From assembly GCA_934555855.1 (NCBI GenBank), contig CAKTFL010000001.1, forward strand, positions 17,072 through 81,071: 64,000 nucleotides of DNA, given 5' to 3'. The notes under the pieces were generated by a model. That model did not search any database and was not told the DNA's origin. It worked only from the letters and a program-made list of their open reading frames with translations. The DNA comes from an uncultured Sphingomonas sp. (GTDB taxonomy: Bacteria > Pseudomonadota > Alphaproteobacteria > Sphingomonadales > Sphingomonadaceae). Both the position numbers and the translations under genes were made by a program. Shown one piece after another: positions 34,510 to 43,542 of the stretch (positions are counted from its first letter, which is position 1; the number at the start of each line of letters is the position of its first letter).

Positions 34510-35679
34510 ATGATCAACGACACGTTCGCCGAGCCGATCCGACGCGACGGCCGCGACCTGTGGAGAACGGTGGCGAACCGGCAGGGGCACGTCGTCTACG
34601 GTCCCTACGTCAACAAGACGCACGGCGTTTATCAGGTCGATTTCGAGCTGGCGCTGGCGGAGGGCGACGGGGCCGACGATCTCGCTTGCGCGACGATCGA
34701 GATCACCGGCGATTACGGCAACATCCTCTTTGCCGACCGTGCGATCCGCACCTCCGACCTGTCCACCGGTCTGCGGCGCTTCACGCTGGTGGCGGTGCTG
34801 AGGCAGATTCACCAGCTCGAATTCCGGGTATATGTCAACGGCGCGAGGGAGCTGGTGGTCGATGCAGACCCGGTGCTGACCCGCGTGTCCGCCATCTTGG
34901 ATGAACCGCCCCGCGAGGATCTGGGCGAGTTGGGACAGAACCTCGAGCTGTTCGCGCGCGATACGCGCCGCATCCTGCGCCGGCTGCGGCCCCATGCCCT
35001 GGTGGGCGTTGCCAAAGTCCGGCTCGGCAAGGAAGCGGATGGTGGCTATATCTGCCCCGACGACTTCGGGGGGCTCGACACGGCCTTGTCGTTCGGCATC
35101 AACGACGACATCAGCTGGGATCTGGACGTCGCCAACCGCGGGCTGATCGTTCACCAGTTCGACCATACGGTGGTCGACCCCGCGCCGCACGATCCGCGCA
35201 TGATCTTCCAGGCCAAGCGCATCGACCGGATATCCGGCCCCGACACCCAGGCGCTGGGGGATCTGATCCGCCGGCATGACAAACAAGCCGAACGCCCCAA
35301 CGTGCTGCTCAAAATGGACATTGAGGGGGGTGAATGGGACGTGTTCGACGCGACGGCCGATGAGGATCTGTCCCGGCTCGCCTGGATCGTGTGCGAGCTG
35401 CACTACTTCCAGGGTCTGGCGGAACGCCACCATCGCGAAATGATCGACCGATGCCTGCAAAAGCTCGATCGTCGGTTCGCTGTCGTCCATGTCCACAGCA
35501 ATGTGTGGGGCGGCTATACCAGCCTGGCCAATACGGTGGTGCCCAACGTGATCGAGGTCACGTTCGTCAACCGTGCCCTGTACGATGTCATCTGGACTCA
35601 CGAACTCTTTCCGGGTCCCATGGATCAGTCCTGCGATCCTGAGCAGCCCGATTTCCATCTTGGCAGCTTCGCTTTCTGA
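34510..35679 (+). CDS. Beta-sandwich plus FkbM-like methyltransferase-fold protein
   Basis: 389 residues; ATG with GGGAGCAGG upstream. The N-terminal about 140 residues look like a beta-sandwich (VVYGPYVNKTHGVYQVDFELAL, ITGDYGNILFADRAI, QLEFRVYVNG), as in carbohydrate-associated modules. The C-terminal about 240 residues match the protein at 25514: ALSFGINDDISWDLDVA, LLKMDIEGGEWDVF (near residue 269), AVVHVHSNVWGGY, NVIEVTFVNR and a closing FHLGSFAF. The stop overlaps the start of the TPR/GT9 gene by one base (TGATG), so the two are coupled. A glycan methyltransferase acting with that GT9 is a reasonable inference. Confidence 0.78.
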   Translation: MINDTFAEPIRRDGRDLWRTVANRQGHVVYGPYVNKTHGVYQVDFELALAEGDGADDLACATIEITGDYGNILFADRAIRTSDLSTGLRRFTLVAVLRQIHQLEFRVYVNGARELVVDADPVLTRVSAILDEPPREDLGELGQNLELFARDTRRILRRLRPHALVGVAKVRLGKEADGGYICPDDFGGLDTALSFGINDDISWDLDVANRGLIVHQFDHTVVDPAPHDPRMIFQAKRIDRISGPDTQALGDLIRRHDKQAERPNVLLKMDIEGGEWDVFDATADEDLSRLAWIVCELHYFQGLAERHHREMIDRCLQKLDRRFAVVHVHSNVWGGYTSLANTVVPNVIEVTFVNRALYDVIWTHELFPGPMDQSCDPEQPDFHLGSFAF

Positions 35680-37715
35680 TGCCTGACGCGATCGGTCGCG
35701 CCGGGAAGTGGATGGCGCGGCTGGTTCGCCGCCTTCGCCGCGCGGTTCGTTCGCCCCGGATGCGCGAGGTCGCGCGGCTGGTCGCCCGGGCCGATCGTGC
35801 CCGTGACGCGGGAGCCTATCGCGAGGCGGCGACGCTGTATGGGGAAGCGCTCGCGCTGGTGCCCGGCAAGGCCGGGATCCACGTCCAGGCGGGGCACATG
35901 TTCAAGGAGGCCCGCGATTTCAGCGCGGCCGAGCGGCATTATGAGCAGGCCGAGCGGCTCGCGCCCGGCGATGCCGACCTTCAGCTCCAGCTCGGGCATT
36001 TCAACAAGACGGCCGACCGGCTGGACCGTGCCCGTATCCATTACGCACGGGCGGCCGAACTGGCGCCTGCCTGGCCGGAGCCGAAGCGCGCACTCGCCGA
36101 GTTGTTGCGGCGCGAGGCGATGTTTGACCTGTCGGAAGCATCGGCCGGCGACGTGCCGGTGCCCGAACTGGTTCCTGAGCCCCTGACCCCGCGCCCGGCC
36201 GGGTCGCTTGATGCTATTCACTTTTATCGCCTGGGCGGGCGGCAATGGCGGACCGGAGCGGGAACGGTGCCGCTCCTGTCGGGAGTGGAGGCGATCCACG
36301 GCTTCTGCTTTTCCGACCGCCCGCTGGTCGAGGCGACGGTGCTGGTCGACGGGCAGGTGATCGCGCGCGAGCCGATCGAGACGGTGGCTACGGCCGATCC
36401 GGTGGTGATGAAGGCGGTGTTCAACCTGTGGATCGATATGTCTGCCGTGCCGGCGGGCCTGCACCGGCTCGACCTGGTACTGGCCGACGCCGACGGGTGG
36501 ACACGTCGACATGTCGAGCGGGTAGCAATCGTCGCGCTGGTGCCGCCCGGCGATACCGCGCCGTTCGACACGGATGGCCGGGTAACATTGTCGCCGGAGG
36601 ATTCACGTCCCGTCGAGCAGCAGGTCCGCAGCCAGCCCAGCATGGTGCGCCCCGTGGGCCGGATGCTCATGCCCCCTCCGACCGCCATTCTGGTGCTGCG
36701 GACCGACCAGCTGGGCGACATGGTGGTGTCGATCCCGGCCCTGGGGCGACTGCGGGCGCTGTTTCCGGCCGCGCGGATCGTCGGGCTGCTGACGGTCGCC
36801 AATGCCGATCTCGCCCGCACTCTCGGCCTGTTTGACGAGGTGCTGGTCGCCGACTTCCCCGACGACCCCGATCGCCGGCGCCGGACCATGACGTCCGAGG
36901 CGCAAGGGAAGCTGGCGTCGCGGCTGGCCCCCTATCGGTTCGACGTGGCGATCGACCTGGCGACAAGCGACGTGTCGCGGCCGCTGCTGCAGCTGACGGG
37001 CGCGCGACTGACCTTCGGTTTCGATGGCGGGGCGAGCCCGTGGCTGGGTGGCGGGATTTCGGGAAGCGTGCGCGATCCGCGCGGTCCCGGCGATGCCGCG
37101 CCCCAGTCAGGTCGCGTCCTGGCACTGGTGGAGCGGCTGGGGACCTTGTTCGGGACGGGCGCCGACATCATTCCCCGCCCTGAACTCCGGCGCGAGCGGC
37201 TGGCGGTACTGGGTCTCGACCCCGACGAGCCGTTTGTCGTGCTGCATACGGGCGCGCGGGTCGCATTCAGCCGCTGGGCGGGATTTCCCGACCTCGCGCG
37301 CGCATGGCTCGGCCGCCATGCCGGCAAGGTCGTGCTGCTGACCGAGGGCACGGACGTCGCCGCGACCCTGCTGCCCGATCTTCGCGCCGATGGGAGGCTG
37401 GTCGTGGTGGATCATCGGCTGGCGTTCGACGATCTCGACGCGCTTCTGTCCTTTGCGACGCTGTTCGTGGGTAACGATTCAGGCCCCAAGCACCTTGCGG
37501 CGCTGCGCGGCACGCCGGTGGTCTCGATCCACTCCGCGCGCATCAGCTGGGCCGAGTGGAGCCAGGAGCAAACCGGGGTCGTGATCAGCCGGCGGGTGCC
37601 CTGCGCCGGCTGCGCGCTGTTCCACGACGCCGACGAGTGCGGCAAAGGCGTCGCCTGCATCGCCGATATCAGCGTGGCCGAGGTGCTGGCTGCAGCCGAA
37701 GCGCTGCTGGCCTAA
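35679..37715 (+). CDS. TPR / beta domain / family 9 glycosyltransferase fusion, copy 1
   Basis: 678 residues. At about 40-150 are TPR repeats (ARDAGAYREAATLYGEALAL, ARDFSAAERHYEQAERLAPG, TADRLDRARIHYARAAELAP). At about 190-300 is a beta-rich module with GVEAIHGFCFSDRPLVEATV and VFNLWIDMSAVPAGLHRLDL. From about 334 is a GT9 (heptosyltransferase-type GT-B) domain: LRTDQLGDMVVSIPAL, HTGARVAFSRWAGFPD and VGNDSGPKHLAALRGTPVVSIHSARI. It ends with Cys motif CAGC-x7-ECGK-x3-C, as GT9 tails often have. At about 680 residues it is twice the length of a plain heptosyltransferase. Two paralogues lie in the same locus. Confidence 0.88.
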   Translation: MPDAIGRAGKWMARLVRRLRRAVRSPRMREVARLVARADRARDAGAYREAATLYGEALALVPGKAGIHVQAGHMFKEARDFSAAERHYEQAERLAPGDADLQLQLGHFNKTADRLDRARIHYARAAELAPAWPEPKRALAELLRREAMFDLSEASAGDVPVPELVPEPLTPRPAGSLDAIHFYRLGGRQWRTGAGTVPLLSGVEAIHGFCFSDRPLVEATVLVDGQVIAREPIETVATADPVVMKAVFNLWIDMSAVPAGLHRLDLVLADADGWTRRHVERVAIVALVPPGDTAPFDTDGRVTLSPEDSRPVEQQVRSQPSMVRPVGRMLMPPPTAILVLRTDQLGDMVVSIPALGRLRALFPAARIVGLLTVANADLARTLGLFDEVLVADFPDDPDRRRRTMTSEAQGKLASRLAPYRFDVAIDLATSDVSRPLLQLTGARLTFGFDGGASPWLGGGISGSVRDPRGPGDAAPQSGRVLALVERLGTLFGTGADIIPRPELRRERLAVLGLDPDEPFVVLHTGARVAFSRWAGFPDLARAWLGRHAGKVVLLTEGTDVAATLLPDLRADGRLVVVDHRLAFDDLDALLSFATLFVGNDSGPKHLAALRGTPVVSIHSARISWAEWSQEQTGVVISRRVPCAGCALFHDADECGKGVACIADISVAEVLAAAEALLA

Positions 37716-39166
37716 CTGCCGCTCGCCATCGCCACCAGCCGGCTGGTGGAATGCCCTGCCTCCAGTTGGGCAAGCATCACGCGCCCGCCTCGTGCGCGGA
37801 CGACGTCGCCGCCCACCACCTGATCCTCGGTATAGTCAGCGCCCTTGACGATGACGTCGGGCTTGAGCGCGGTGATGAGTTCCAGCGGTGTGTCCTGGTC
37901 GAAGAGCGTCACGGCCGACACGCCGCGGATCGCGCCCATCACCAGCGCGCGAGCCTGCTCGTCCTGTACCGGGCGCGAGGGCCCCTTGAGGCGCCGGACC
38001 GACGCGTCGGAGTTGAGCGCCACCACCAGCCGGTCGCAGCACGCAGCCGCCTGGCGCAGCAGCGATATATGGCCGGGATGGAGAAGGTCGAAACAGCCGT
38101 TCGCGAAGCCGACCACCAGCTTCTCCTTCGCCCAGGCCCAGCGTTGGGCGACCAGCTCGTCCCAGCCGAGCAGCCGGCCGTCATTGACCGAAGGAGAGGC
38201 GTGTTCCGCCGCCAGCGAAGCCGCGAGCTCCTCGCGCGTGACGCAGGCCGTGCCCAGCTTGGACACGACGATTCCGGCAGCGTGATTGGCCATGCGGATC
38301 GCGTCCGCCGGCGGAATGTCGGCAGCCACGGCCGCGGCGACGACCGCGATCACCGTGTCGCCCGCGCCCGACACGTCGAACACGTCCTGCGCCACGGTGG
38401 GAAGGTGCAGTGGCGCCTCGTCAAGCGGGAACAGCGACATGCCCTTTTCCGATCGGGTGAGGAGGATTGCGGCGCCCGATGCCCCTTGCGCCTGACGGGC
38501 GGCGATCTCGGCTTCCGCGTCGCTTTCACACGGCAGCCTGGTCGCGTCGCTCAGTTCCTTGCGATTGGGCGTGATGATGGCTGCGCCGCGATAGGCGGAA
38601 AAGTCGGTGCGCTTGGGATCGACCAACACCGTTTTCCCGCGCTCGGCCGCATGCGACATGACAGCGGCCAGCACCGCGTCGGAACAGACGCCCTTGCCAT
38701 AGTCGGAGATGACCACGACGTCGCATTCGTCGATCGCCGTGCGGGCAGCGGCGATAATCGCAGCCTCGTGTTCGGGGGCGAGCGGGACGCTATCCTCCTG
38801 ATCCACCCGCACGATCTGCTGGTGGGCGCCGATGATGCGGAGCTTCTTGATCGTCTGGCGGCCGGGCACGGTGACGATGCTGGAGCAGTCGATGTCGCCG
38901 CCCGTCGCGAGCACGGTGATCAGTTCCTGACGGGCGTCGTCGTTGCCGACCACGCCCACTACCCGCACCTGAAGTCCGAGCGCGGCGAGGTTGGTGGCGA
39001 CGTTGGCCGTGCCCCCCGCGACCGACCGCTGTTCACTGACCTGAAGCACCGGGACCGGCGCCTCCGGCGAAATGCGGCGCACCTCCCCGGAGATGTAGCA
39101 GTCGAGCATCAGGTCGCCGATCAGGGCGACCCGCCGATGCGTCAGGCGATCGAGATAATGCTCCAT
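37712..39166 (-). CDS. hldE: Bifunctional heptose-7-phosphate kinase / heptose-1-phosphate adenylyltransferase
   Basis: 484 residues, normal HldE (RfaE) length. The N-terminal ribokinase-like domain (to about 330) has PVPVLQVSEQRSVAGGTANVA, VISDYGKGV, TRSEKGMSLF and the catalytic VSGAGDTVIAVVAAA. The C-terminal cytidylyltransferase-like domain has VGFANGCFDLLHPGHISLLRQA (the HxGH site), VVALNSDASVRRLKGPSRP and DVIVKGADYTEDQVVGG. It makes ADP-D-glycero-D-manno-heptose with GmhB (46043). It overlaps the end of the convergent GT9 gene by four bases and follows kpsE by 34 bases in a kpsM-kpsE-hldE operon. Confidence 0.95.
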   Translation of the reverse strand: MEHYLDRLTHRRVALIGDLMLDCYISGEVRRISPEAPVPVLQVSEQRSVAGGTANVATNLAALGLQVRVVGVVGNDDARQELITVLATGGDIDCSSIVTVPGRQTIKKLRIIGAHQQIVRVDQEDSVPLAPEHEAAIIAAARTAIDECDVVVISDYGKGVCSDAVLAAVMSHAAERGKTVLVDPKRTDFSAYRGAAIITPNRKELSDATRLPCESDAEAEIAARQAQGASGAAILLTRSEKGMSLFPLDEAPLHLPTVAQDVFDVSGAGDTVIAVVAAAVAADIPPADAIRMANHAAGIVVSKLGTACVTREELAASLAAEHASPSVNDGRLLGWDELVAQRWAWAKEKLVVGFANGCFDLLHPGHISLLRQAAACCDRLVVALNSDASVRRLKGPSRPVQDEQARALVMGAIRGVSAVTLFDQDTPLELITALKPDVIVKGADYTEDQVVGGDVVRARGGRVMLAQLEAGHSTSRLVAMASGS

Positions 39167-39200
39167 GCGTGCCCCTGGAATGCCGTCGCCGGGAAGAAGG

Positions 39201-40370
39201 TCAGGCGGCGTGTTCGCGCACGCCCGCAGCGATCAGCCAGCCGATGGAAAAAAGCAGCAACAGGCTGACGAAGACGGTCGCGAGAATACGGAAACGCTGG
39301 GGAAACAGCGACTTGACTGGCATGTTCGCGTCCACCACCCGGACAACATAAAGCTGCTGGCGCATGGCGCGCTCGCGCGCCTGCTGGAGCGCGCCCGCCG
39401 CCGCGTCGTACCGCTTGGCCAGGAACTGCTGGCGCAGTTTCAGGCCCTCATAGCCGCTCATGTCGCCGGCGATCGTGTTGTCGGATCCGGTCAGGCGGCC
39501 TGACTGGCCGGCCAGCTCGGCGCTCAGCGATCGGACCCGGCTTTGCAGGGCGCGGATCTGGGGGCTGTCGGGGCTGATCAGCCCGCGCATCGCGTTGAGC
39601 TGCGCTCGTGCGGCTGCCAACTGGCCGGTCAGGTCGGTGACCAGGCCGATCTGCGCCTGGCCGGACGCCTGGGGGTCGATATCGGCGCGGCTCTGCCGGA
39701 AGCGGGTCATCGCCGCCTGGTTGGCGGCCAGGTCCCGCTCGGCCGCGGCGAGCTGGGTCTGTCCCAGGGCGATTGCATCCTGGTAGCTGCGTTTATTGAG
39801 CTGGTTGATCCGCTGTTCGCCCATGGCGAGCAGCTTGCGAGCGAGCCGGTAGGAGTCCTCAGGGGTGAAGCTGTGGATCTTGAGCACGGTGATGCCGGTT
39901 TCGGTGTTGTACTCGATCTTCACCTGGCGGCGATAATAGGACAACAGCCGCTCGGGCGTCGGATTATCACCCCATAGCCGGCTCAACAGGTCGATGCCGG
40001 GCCGCTGGTAGCGCTGTACCAGCGCGTCTTCGCTGCGCAGCCGGTCCACCGCATTGTGGGAAGTCAGATAGTCGGCAACGCTCATGGCCTCGTTCTGGCC
40101 GGCGCTGATTCCGGTTGCCATGCTGAGAACCTGGTTGACGCCGATGCCCGGCTGAGGTGCGGCATCGGCCCCATGGACCAGAAAATGCGCTTCCGATTCA
40201 TACTGATCGGACGCGAAAAGGTACAAATACCCACCGATCAGCAGGGTGGGAAGGAGCACCACCAGAAGCAGCATGCGATTACGTCGCAGCCAGGCCAATA
40301 CGCGCTGCATCGGGGACGGCCGGGTAGGCCGACCCAGCTCGACGGGTTCTATGATGCCGTGCATGTTCAT
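39201..40370 (-). CDS. kpsE: Capsule export inner-membrane/periplasmic adaptor (KpsE/CtrB, Wzz-like)
   Basis: 389 residues of the polysaccharide copolymerase type. A cytoplasmic N-terminus, membrane helix at about 33-53 (MLLLVVLLPTLLIGGYLYLFA), a periplasmic Wzz domain start (DQYESEAHFLVHGAD), long coiled-coil helices at about 190-330 (GQTQLAAAERDLAANQAAMT, QLAAARAQLNAMRG, AGALQQARERAMRQQLY) and a second membrane helix near the end (ILATVFVSLLLLFSIGWLIAAG). There is no tyrosine-kinase domain. It links the KpsMT transporter to the KpsD-like pore. Confidence 0.92.
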   Translation of the reverse strand: MNMHGIIEPVELGRPTRPSPMQRVLAWLRRNRMLLLVVLLPTLLIGGYLYLFASDQYESEAHFLVHGADAAPQPGIGVNQVLSMATGISAGQNEAMSVADYLTSHNAVDRLRSEDALVQRYQRPGIDLLSRLWGDNPTPERLLSYYRRQVKIEYNTETGITVLKIHSFTPEDSYRLARKLLAMGEQRINQLNKRSYQDAIALGQTQLAAAERDLAANQAAMTRFRQSRADIDPQASGQAQIGLVTDLTGQLAAARAQLNAMRGLISPDSPQIRALQSRVRSLSAELAGQSGRLTGSDNTIAGDMSGYEGLKLRQQFLAKRYDAAAGALQQARERAMRQQLYVVRVVDANMPVKSLFPQRFRILATVFVSLLLLFSIGWLIAAGVREHAA

Positions 40371-40398
40371 TGAAACAACGTCGCCTTTGCGCCCATCG

Positions 40399-41211
40399 TC
40401 AGTTCAGATGGACCTTGTTGCGGTAGACTCTCATCGTCACCAGCCCGACCCAGGTCAAGACCACACACCATGCCACGACATACCAGGGATCGCAGTAATT
40501 GAGGTTGGCGCTGTTGAACTGACCATAGCGCGCCAGCTCCATGATGTGCGGCAGCGGTACCAGCATCAGCCATGACCGATAAGGTTCCGGGATCATGGAA
40601 ACCTGGAAAAACGCTGCCGAAAGCGGGATCATGAAATAGGAATAAGGGTGGACCAGCCGTTCCACCGTCCGGTTGTGGAACGTGATGGATGCGATGATCA
40701 TCGACTGGCTGAGCGAGTACCAGAACATCAGCGCCTCGGCTGCGTAAAGGTATAGCGGCCGTGCCGGCAGCGCCACCAGCCCCAGGCTCCAGAGCAGCGT
40801 CATCAGCACCACATAGGCCAGGAACGTACCCGCGGCTTCCAGCACCGCCCGCGACACCACGATGTCGAAGATCGTGACCATCCGGTGGTACAGCAGCGGG
40901 GCATTGGCAGTCAGGGCTGAATCCGACCTGTTCACGATCCCGCGGAACATGATGTAAGTCGTATAGCCGAGGACGATGAAGGGCAGCGGCTTGATATCGC
41001 TGCCATAAGCGGTGTGTCCGCTGGTATGGAGCAGCGCCATGACGCCGGCCAGCATCAGCGGCTCACCGATCAACCAAAGATAGCCGATATTCTCGCGCCC
41101 GTAGCGGGTGTGCAGTTCGCGCATCAGGAGCGCCCCGATCACCCGGAATTGGGTGTCAACGCCGGTGGCAAAGGAACCGCCGGACGGACGGGTGGAGCTG
41201 TGGGAGGACAT
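40399..41211 (-). CDS. kpsM: Capsule ABC exporter permease (KpsM/CtrC family)
   Basis: 270 residues with six membrane segments of the ABC-2 type. Family features are RVIGALLMRELHTRYGRENIGYLWLIGEPL, YTTYIMFRGIVNRS and VHPYSYFMIPLSAAFFQVSMIP. With the ATPase at 32544 it forms the inner-membrane exporter for a lipid-linked capsular polysaccharide. First gene of the minus-strand kpsM-kpsE-hldE operon. The 221-base gap to the divergent GT9 gene presumably holds both promoters, but I could not identify boxes there. Confidence 0.93.
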   Translation of the reverse strand: MSSHSSTRPSGGSFATGVDTQFRVIGALLMRELHTRYGRENIGYLWLIGEPLMLAGVMALLHTSGHTAYGSDIKPLPFIVLGYTTYIMFRGIVNRSDSALTANAPLLYHRMVTIFDIVVSRAVLEAAGTFLAYVVLMTLLWSLGLVALPARPLYLYAAEALMFWYSLSQSMIIASITFHNRTVERLVHPYSYFMIPLSAAFFQVSMIPEPYRSWLMLVPLPHIMELARYGQFNSANLNYCDPWYVVAWCVVLTWVGLVTMRVYRNKVHLN

Positions 41212-41432
41212 TAAGAGGCCTATGCCCGATATCGCCCACCATGGCGATGCGAGTGGTTGAAATTGCCTCGCTGGCCGTCTTCATGAGACGATGCGGCCGG
41301 GGACGAGGAGCCTAAAGGCTGAACCCGCTGCGGACCGTGCCAAAGGCCGAAATGCCTTCCGAAGAAGCGATCCGGTTTGACGGCAGTTCCGGAGCGTGCT
41401 GAGCCAGTCGCGATCGCATCGAGAGGGGCAAC

Positions 41433-43502
41433 GTGGCATTTTCGGGACTGTGGCGGTCGATGCAGTCGGGCGTGAAACCGGCTCGCCTGTTCAGGAAGCA
41501 GGCGGTTACGGCCCAACGCCAAGGGCGTTTCCGGGATGCGGCCGCCCTGTATGTCGAAGCGTTGCGTATCGAGCCGAGCAATGGACCGATCCACGTCCAG
41601 GCAGGACATATGTTCAAGGAGGCGGGCGAGTTCGGACCCGCCGAGGAGCATTATCGGCTGGCTGCCGGGCTGATGCCCGAGGACGCTGATCTGGCGCTCC
41701 AGCTCGGCCATTTCTACAAGACGGTCGGCAGGCTGGCGGACGCGCATGAGGCGTATGCGCGTGCTGCGGTACTGGCGCCCGACTGGAGCGAGCCGCGCAA
41801 GGAACTGGACAACATGGACGCGGCCGGTTGGCGCGGCACGGGGGAGCAGGGCGCTATTCCGCCCTCCCCGGAGCTGTTCGCCGACGATCCCGATCGTCCG
41901 GCTTTCGATCCCAAGTTGGCGCTCGCCTATGGACGGATGGCGCCCGAGCAGTTGCCGCGTCCGTTCCGGCAGATGGTCCGCCGCAGCGAGCCGTCGCTCA
42001 ACATCGTCCAGTTCGGCGTTCACCTGAATACCTTCTGGGGCATGAAGCGCGCCGCGCGCGGCGTGGAGGCAATCCGCGGCTTCTGCATCTCGGTCGAACC
42101 GCTGCTGGAAGTAACGGCGCTGGTGAACGGGCTGCCTGTCCGGCGCGAGCCCATGAAGGGGCCCTACGAGCTCGAATACGAGCCCGACCGGCAACGCATC
42201 CACAAATATGTGTTCAACGTCTGGTACGACTTTTCCGGGTTCGCGCCCGGGCTTTACACATTGGAGCTCCGGTTCCGGGACAGCCACGGCAAAGTCCGCT
42301 CCCTGCACGAGGATTTCGTCGTCGAGCCGCCTCTCATTGAAGAGGATCACCCGGATTCCGATGCAATCGTCAATCTCGTGCCCGGCGACCCCCGGCCCAT
42401 CGAGGAACAGATCAACAGCCGGCCCAGCGCGGTGCACGAAGCGGCGCGGTCCAACATGCTGCCGGAGATCCGCAGCATCCTGGTGATGCGGGCGGACCAA
42501 CTCGGCGATCTGGTCGCTTCCATTCCCGGCATCATGCGGCTGCGTGAGTTGTTCCCGCAGGCAAAGCTGATCGGCGTGTTCAGCCCCGCCAATGTCGATC
42601 TCGCCCGTTCGCTCGGCATATTCGACGACCTGCTGGTCATCAATTTCCGCGAAAGCATGGAATTGCGTACCCGGACGCTGAGCTGGGAGGATCAGGAGGA
42701 CCTTCGCGATCGGCTGGCTCCCTATGCCTTCGACATCGCGATCGACCTGTCCCAGAGCCTGATGTCGCGGTCGTTGCTGGCGCTGTCAGGGGCCCCCTTC
42801 CTGTACGGATTTCGGGATCCCAACTGGCCCCGCCTGTCGGCCAGTGTCGATGATGCCTATCTCGATCCCAAGAACCGGCGCGAGATCGCGACTCATTCCA
42901 CCCGGATCATGACCATGGTCGACCGGCTTGCCGCGCTGCTTAACAGCAGCGCGCGGGTGATCCGGCGCGACGACTTGCCGCGTGAGCGGCTGAGAGCGTA
43001 CGGCATTGCGGACGCTGACCGCTATGCCGTGCTGCATACGGGCGCGCGCATCATTTTCAGCCGCTGGGCGCATTATCCGGGCCTCGCTGAGCGTCTCCAC
43101 CGCGACACCGATCTCAAGATCGTGATCTTCACCGATCAAGCGGACCTGCGGGATGAATTATCCGCGGAGATCGCCACGTCCGACCGGATCGTGATCATCG
43201 ACCGGCAGCTGCCCTTTGACGATTTCGACGCGATGCTGTCCTTCTGCTCGGTCTATGTCGGTAACGATTCCGGGCCCAAGCACCTGGCCTCTCTTCGGGG
43301 CGTACCGGTGGTCAGCATTCATTCGGCCCGCATCAACTGGAGCGAATGGGGCCAGGAGCTGACGGGAGCGATCGTCACGCGCAAGCTGCCCTGTGCGGGG
43401 TGTTCGATCTATCACGATGTGGACGAGTGCGGAAAGGACTTCGTCTGCGTGACGGCGATCTCCCTTGATGACGTATACGCGGTCGTGCGCCGTTACGTCT
43501 GA
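41433..43502 (+). CDS. TPR / beta domain / family 9 glycosyltransferase fusion, copy 2
   Basis: 689 residues; GTG start with GAGAGGGG upstream. Same architecture as copy 1: TPRs at about 28-130 (GRFRDAAALYVEALRIEPSN, AGEFGPAEEHYRLAAGLMPE), a beta-rich module at about 195-310 (GVEAIRGFCISVEPLLEVTA, KYVFNVWYDFSGFAPGLYTL), and GT9 from about 348 (LVMRADQLGDLVASIPGI, HTGARIIFSRWAHYPG, VGNDSGPKHLASLRGVPVVSIHSARI). The terminal Cys motif is CAGCSIYHDVDECGKDFVC. An insert of about 50 residues between TPR and beta module (Pro-rich SPELFADDPDRPAFDP) is unique to this copy. Confidence 0.88.
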   Translation: MAFSGLWRSMQSGVKPARLFRKQAVTAQRQGRFRDAAALYVEALRIEPSNGPIHVQAGHMFKEAGEFGPAEEHYRLAAGLMPEDADLALQLGHFYKTVGRLADAHEAYARAAVLAPDWSEPRKELDNMDAAGWRGTGEQGAIPPSPELFADDPDRPAFDPKLALAYGRMAPEQLPRPFRQMVRRSEPSLNIVQFGVHLNTFWGMKRAARGVEAIRGFCISVEPLLEVTALVNGLPVRREPMKGPYELEYEPDRQRIHKYVFNVWYDFSGFAPGLYTLELRFRDSHGKVRSLHEDFVVEPPLIEEDHPDSDAIVNLVPGDPRPIEEQINSRPSAVHEAARSNMLPEIRSILVMRADQLGDLVASIPGIMRLRELFPQAKLIGVFSPANVDLARSLGIFDDLLVINFRESMELRTRTLSWEDQEDLRDRLAPYAFDIAIDLSQSLMSRSLLALSGAPFLYGFRDPNWPRLSASVDDAYLDPKNRREIATHSTRIMTMVDRLAALLNSSARVIRRDDLPRERLRAYGIADADRYAVLHTGARIIFSRWAHYPGLAERLHRDTDLKIVIFTDQADLRDELSAEIATSDRIVIIDRQLPFDDFDAMLSFCSVYVGNDSGPKHLASLRGVPVVSIHSARINWSEWGQELTGAIVTRKLPCAGCSIYHDVDECGKDFVCVTAISLDDVYAVVRRYV

Positions 43503-43542
43503 CGCGGCTGGGCGACAAAAGCAGGGAAGGAAACGGTTGCCG

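Noticed and set aside
34387..35658. 423-codon minus-strand open frame
   Set aside because: Antisense to the kpsD end and the FkbM-like gene, both well supported.
37556..39268. 570-codon plus-strand open frame
   Set aside because: It is antisense to hldE, which has full kinase and adenylyltransferase motifs; the product has no recognisable domain and is a GC-rich shadow frame.
41220..42500. 426-codon minus-strand open frame
   Set aside because: Antisense to the TPR/GT9 copy 2 gene and without domains.
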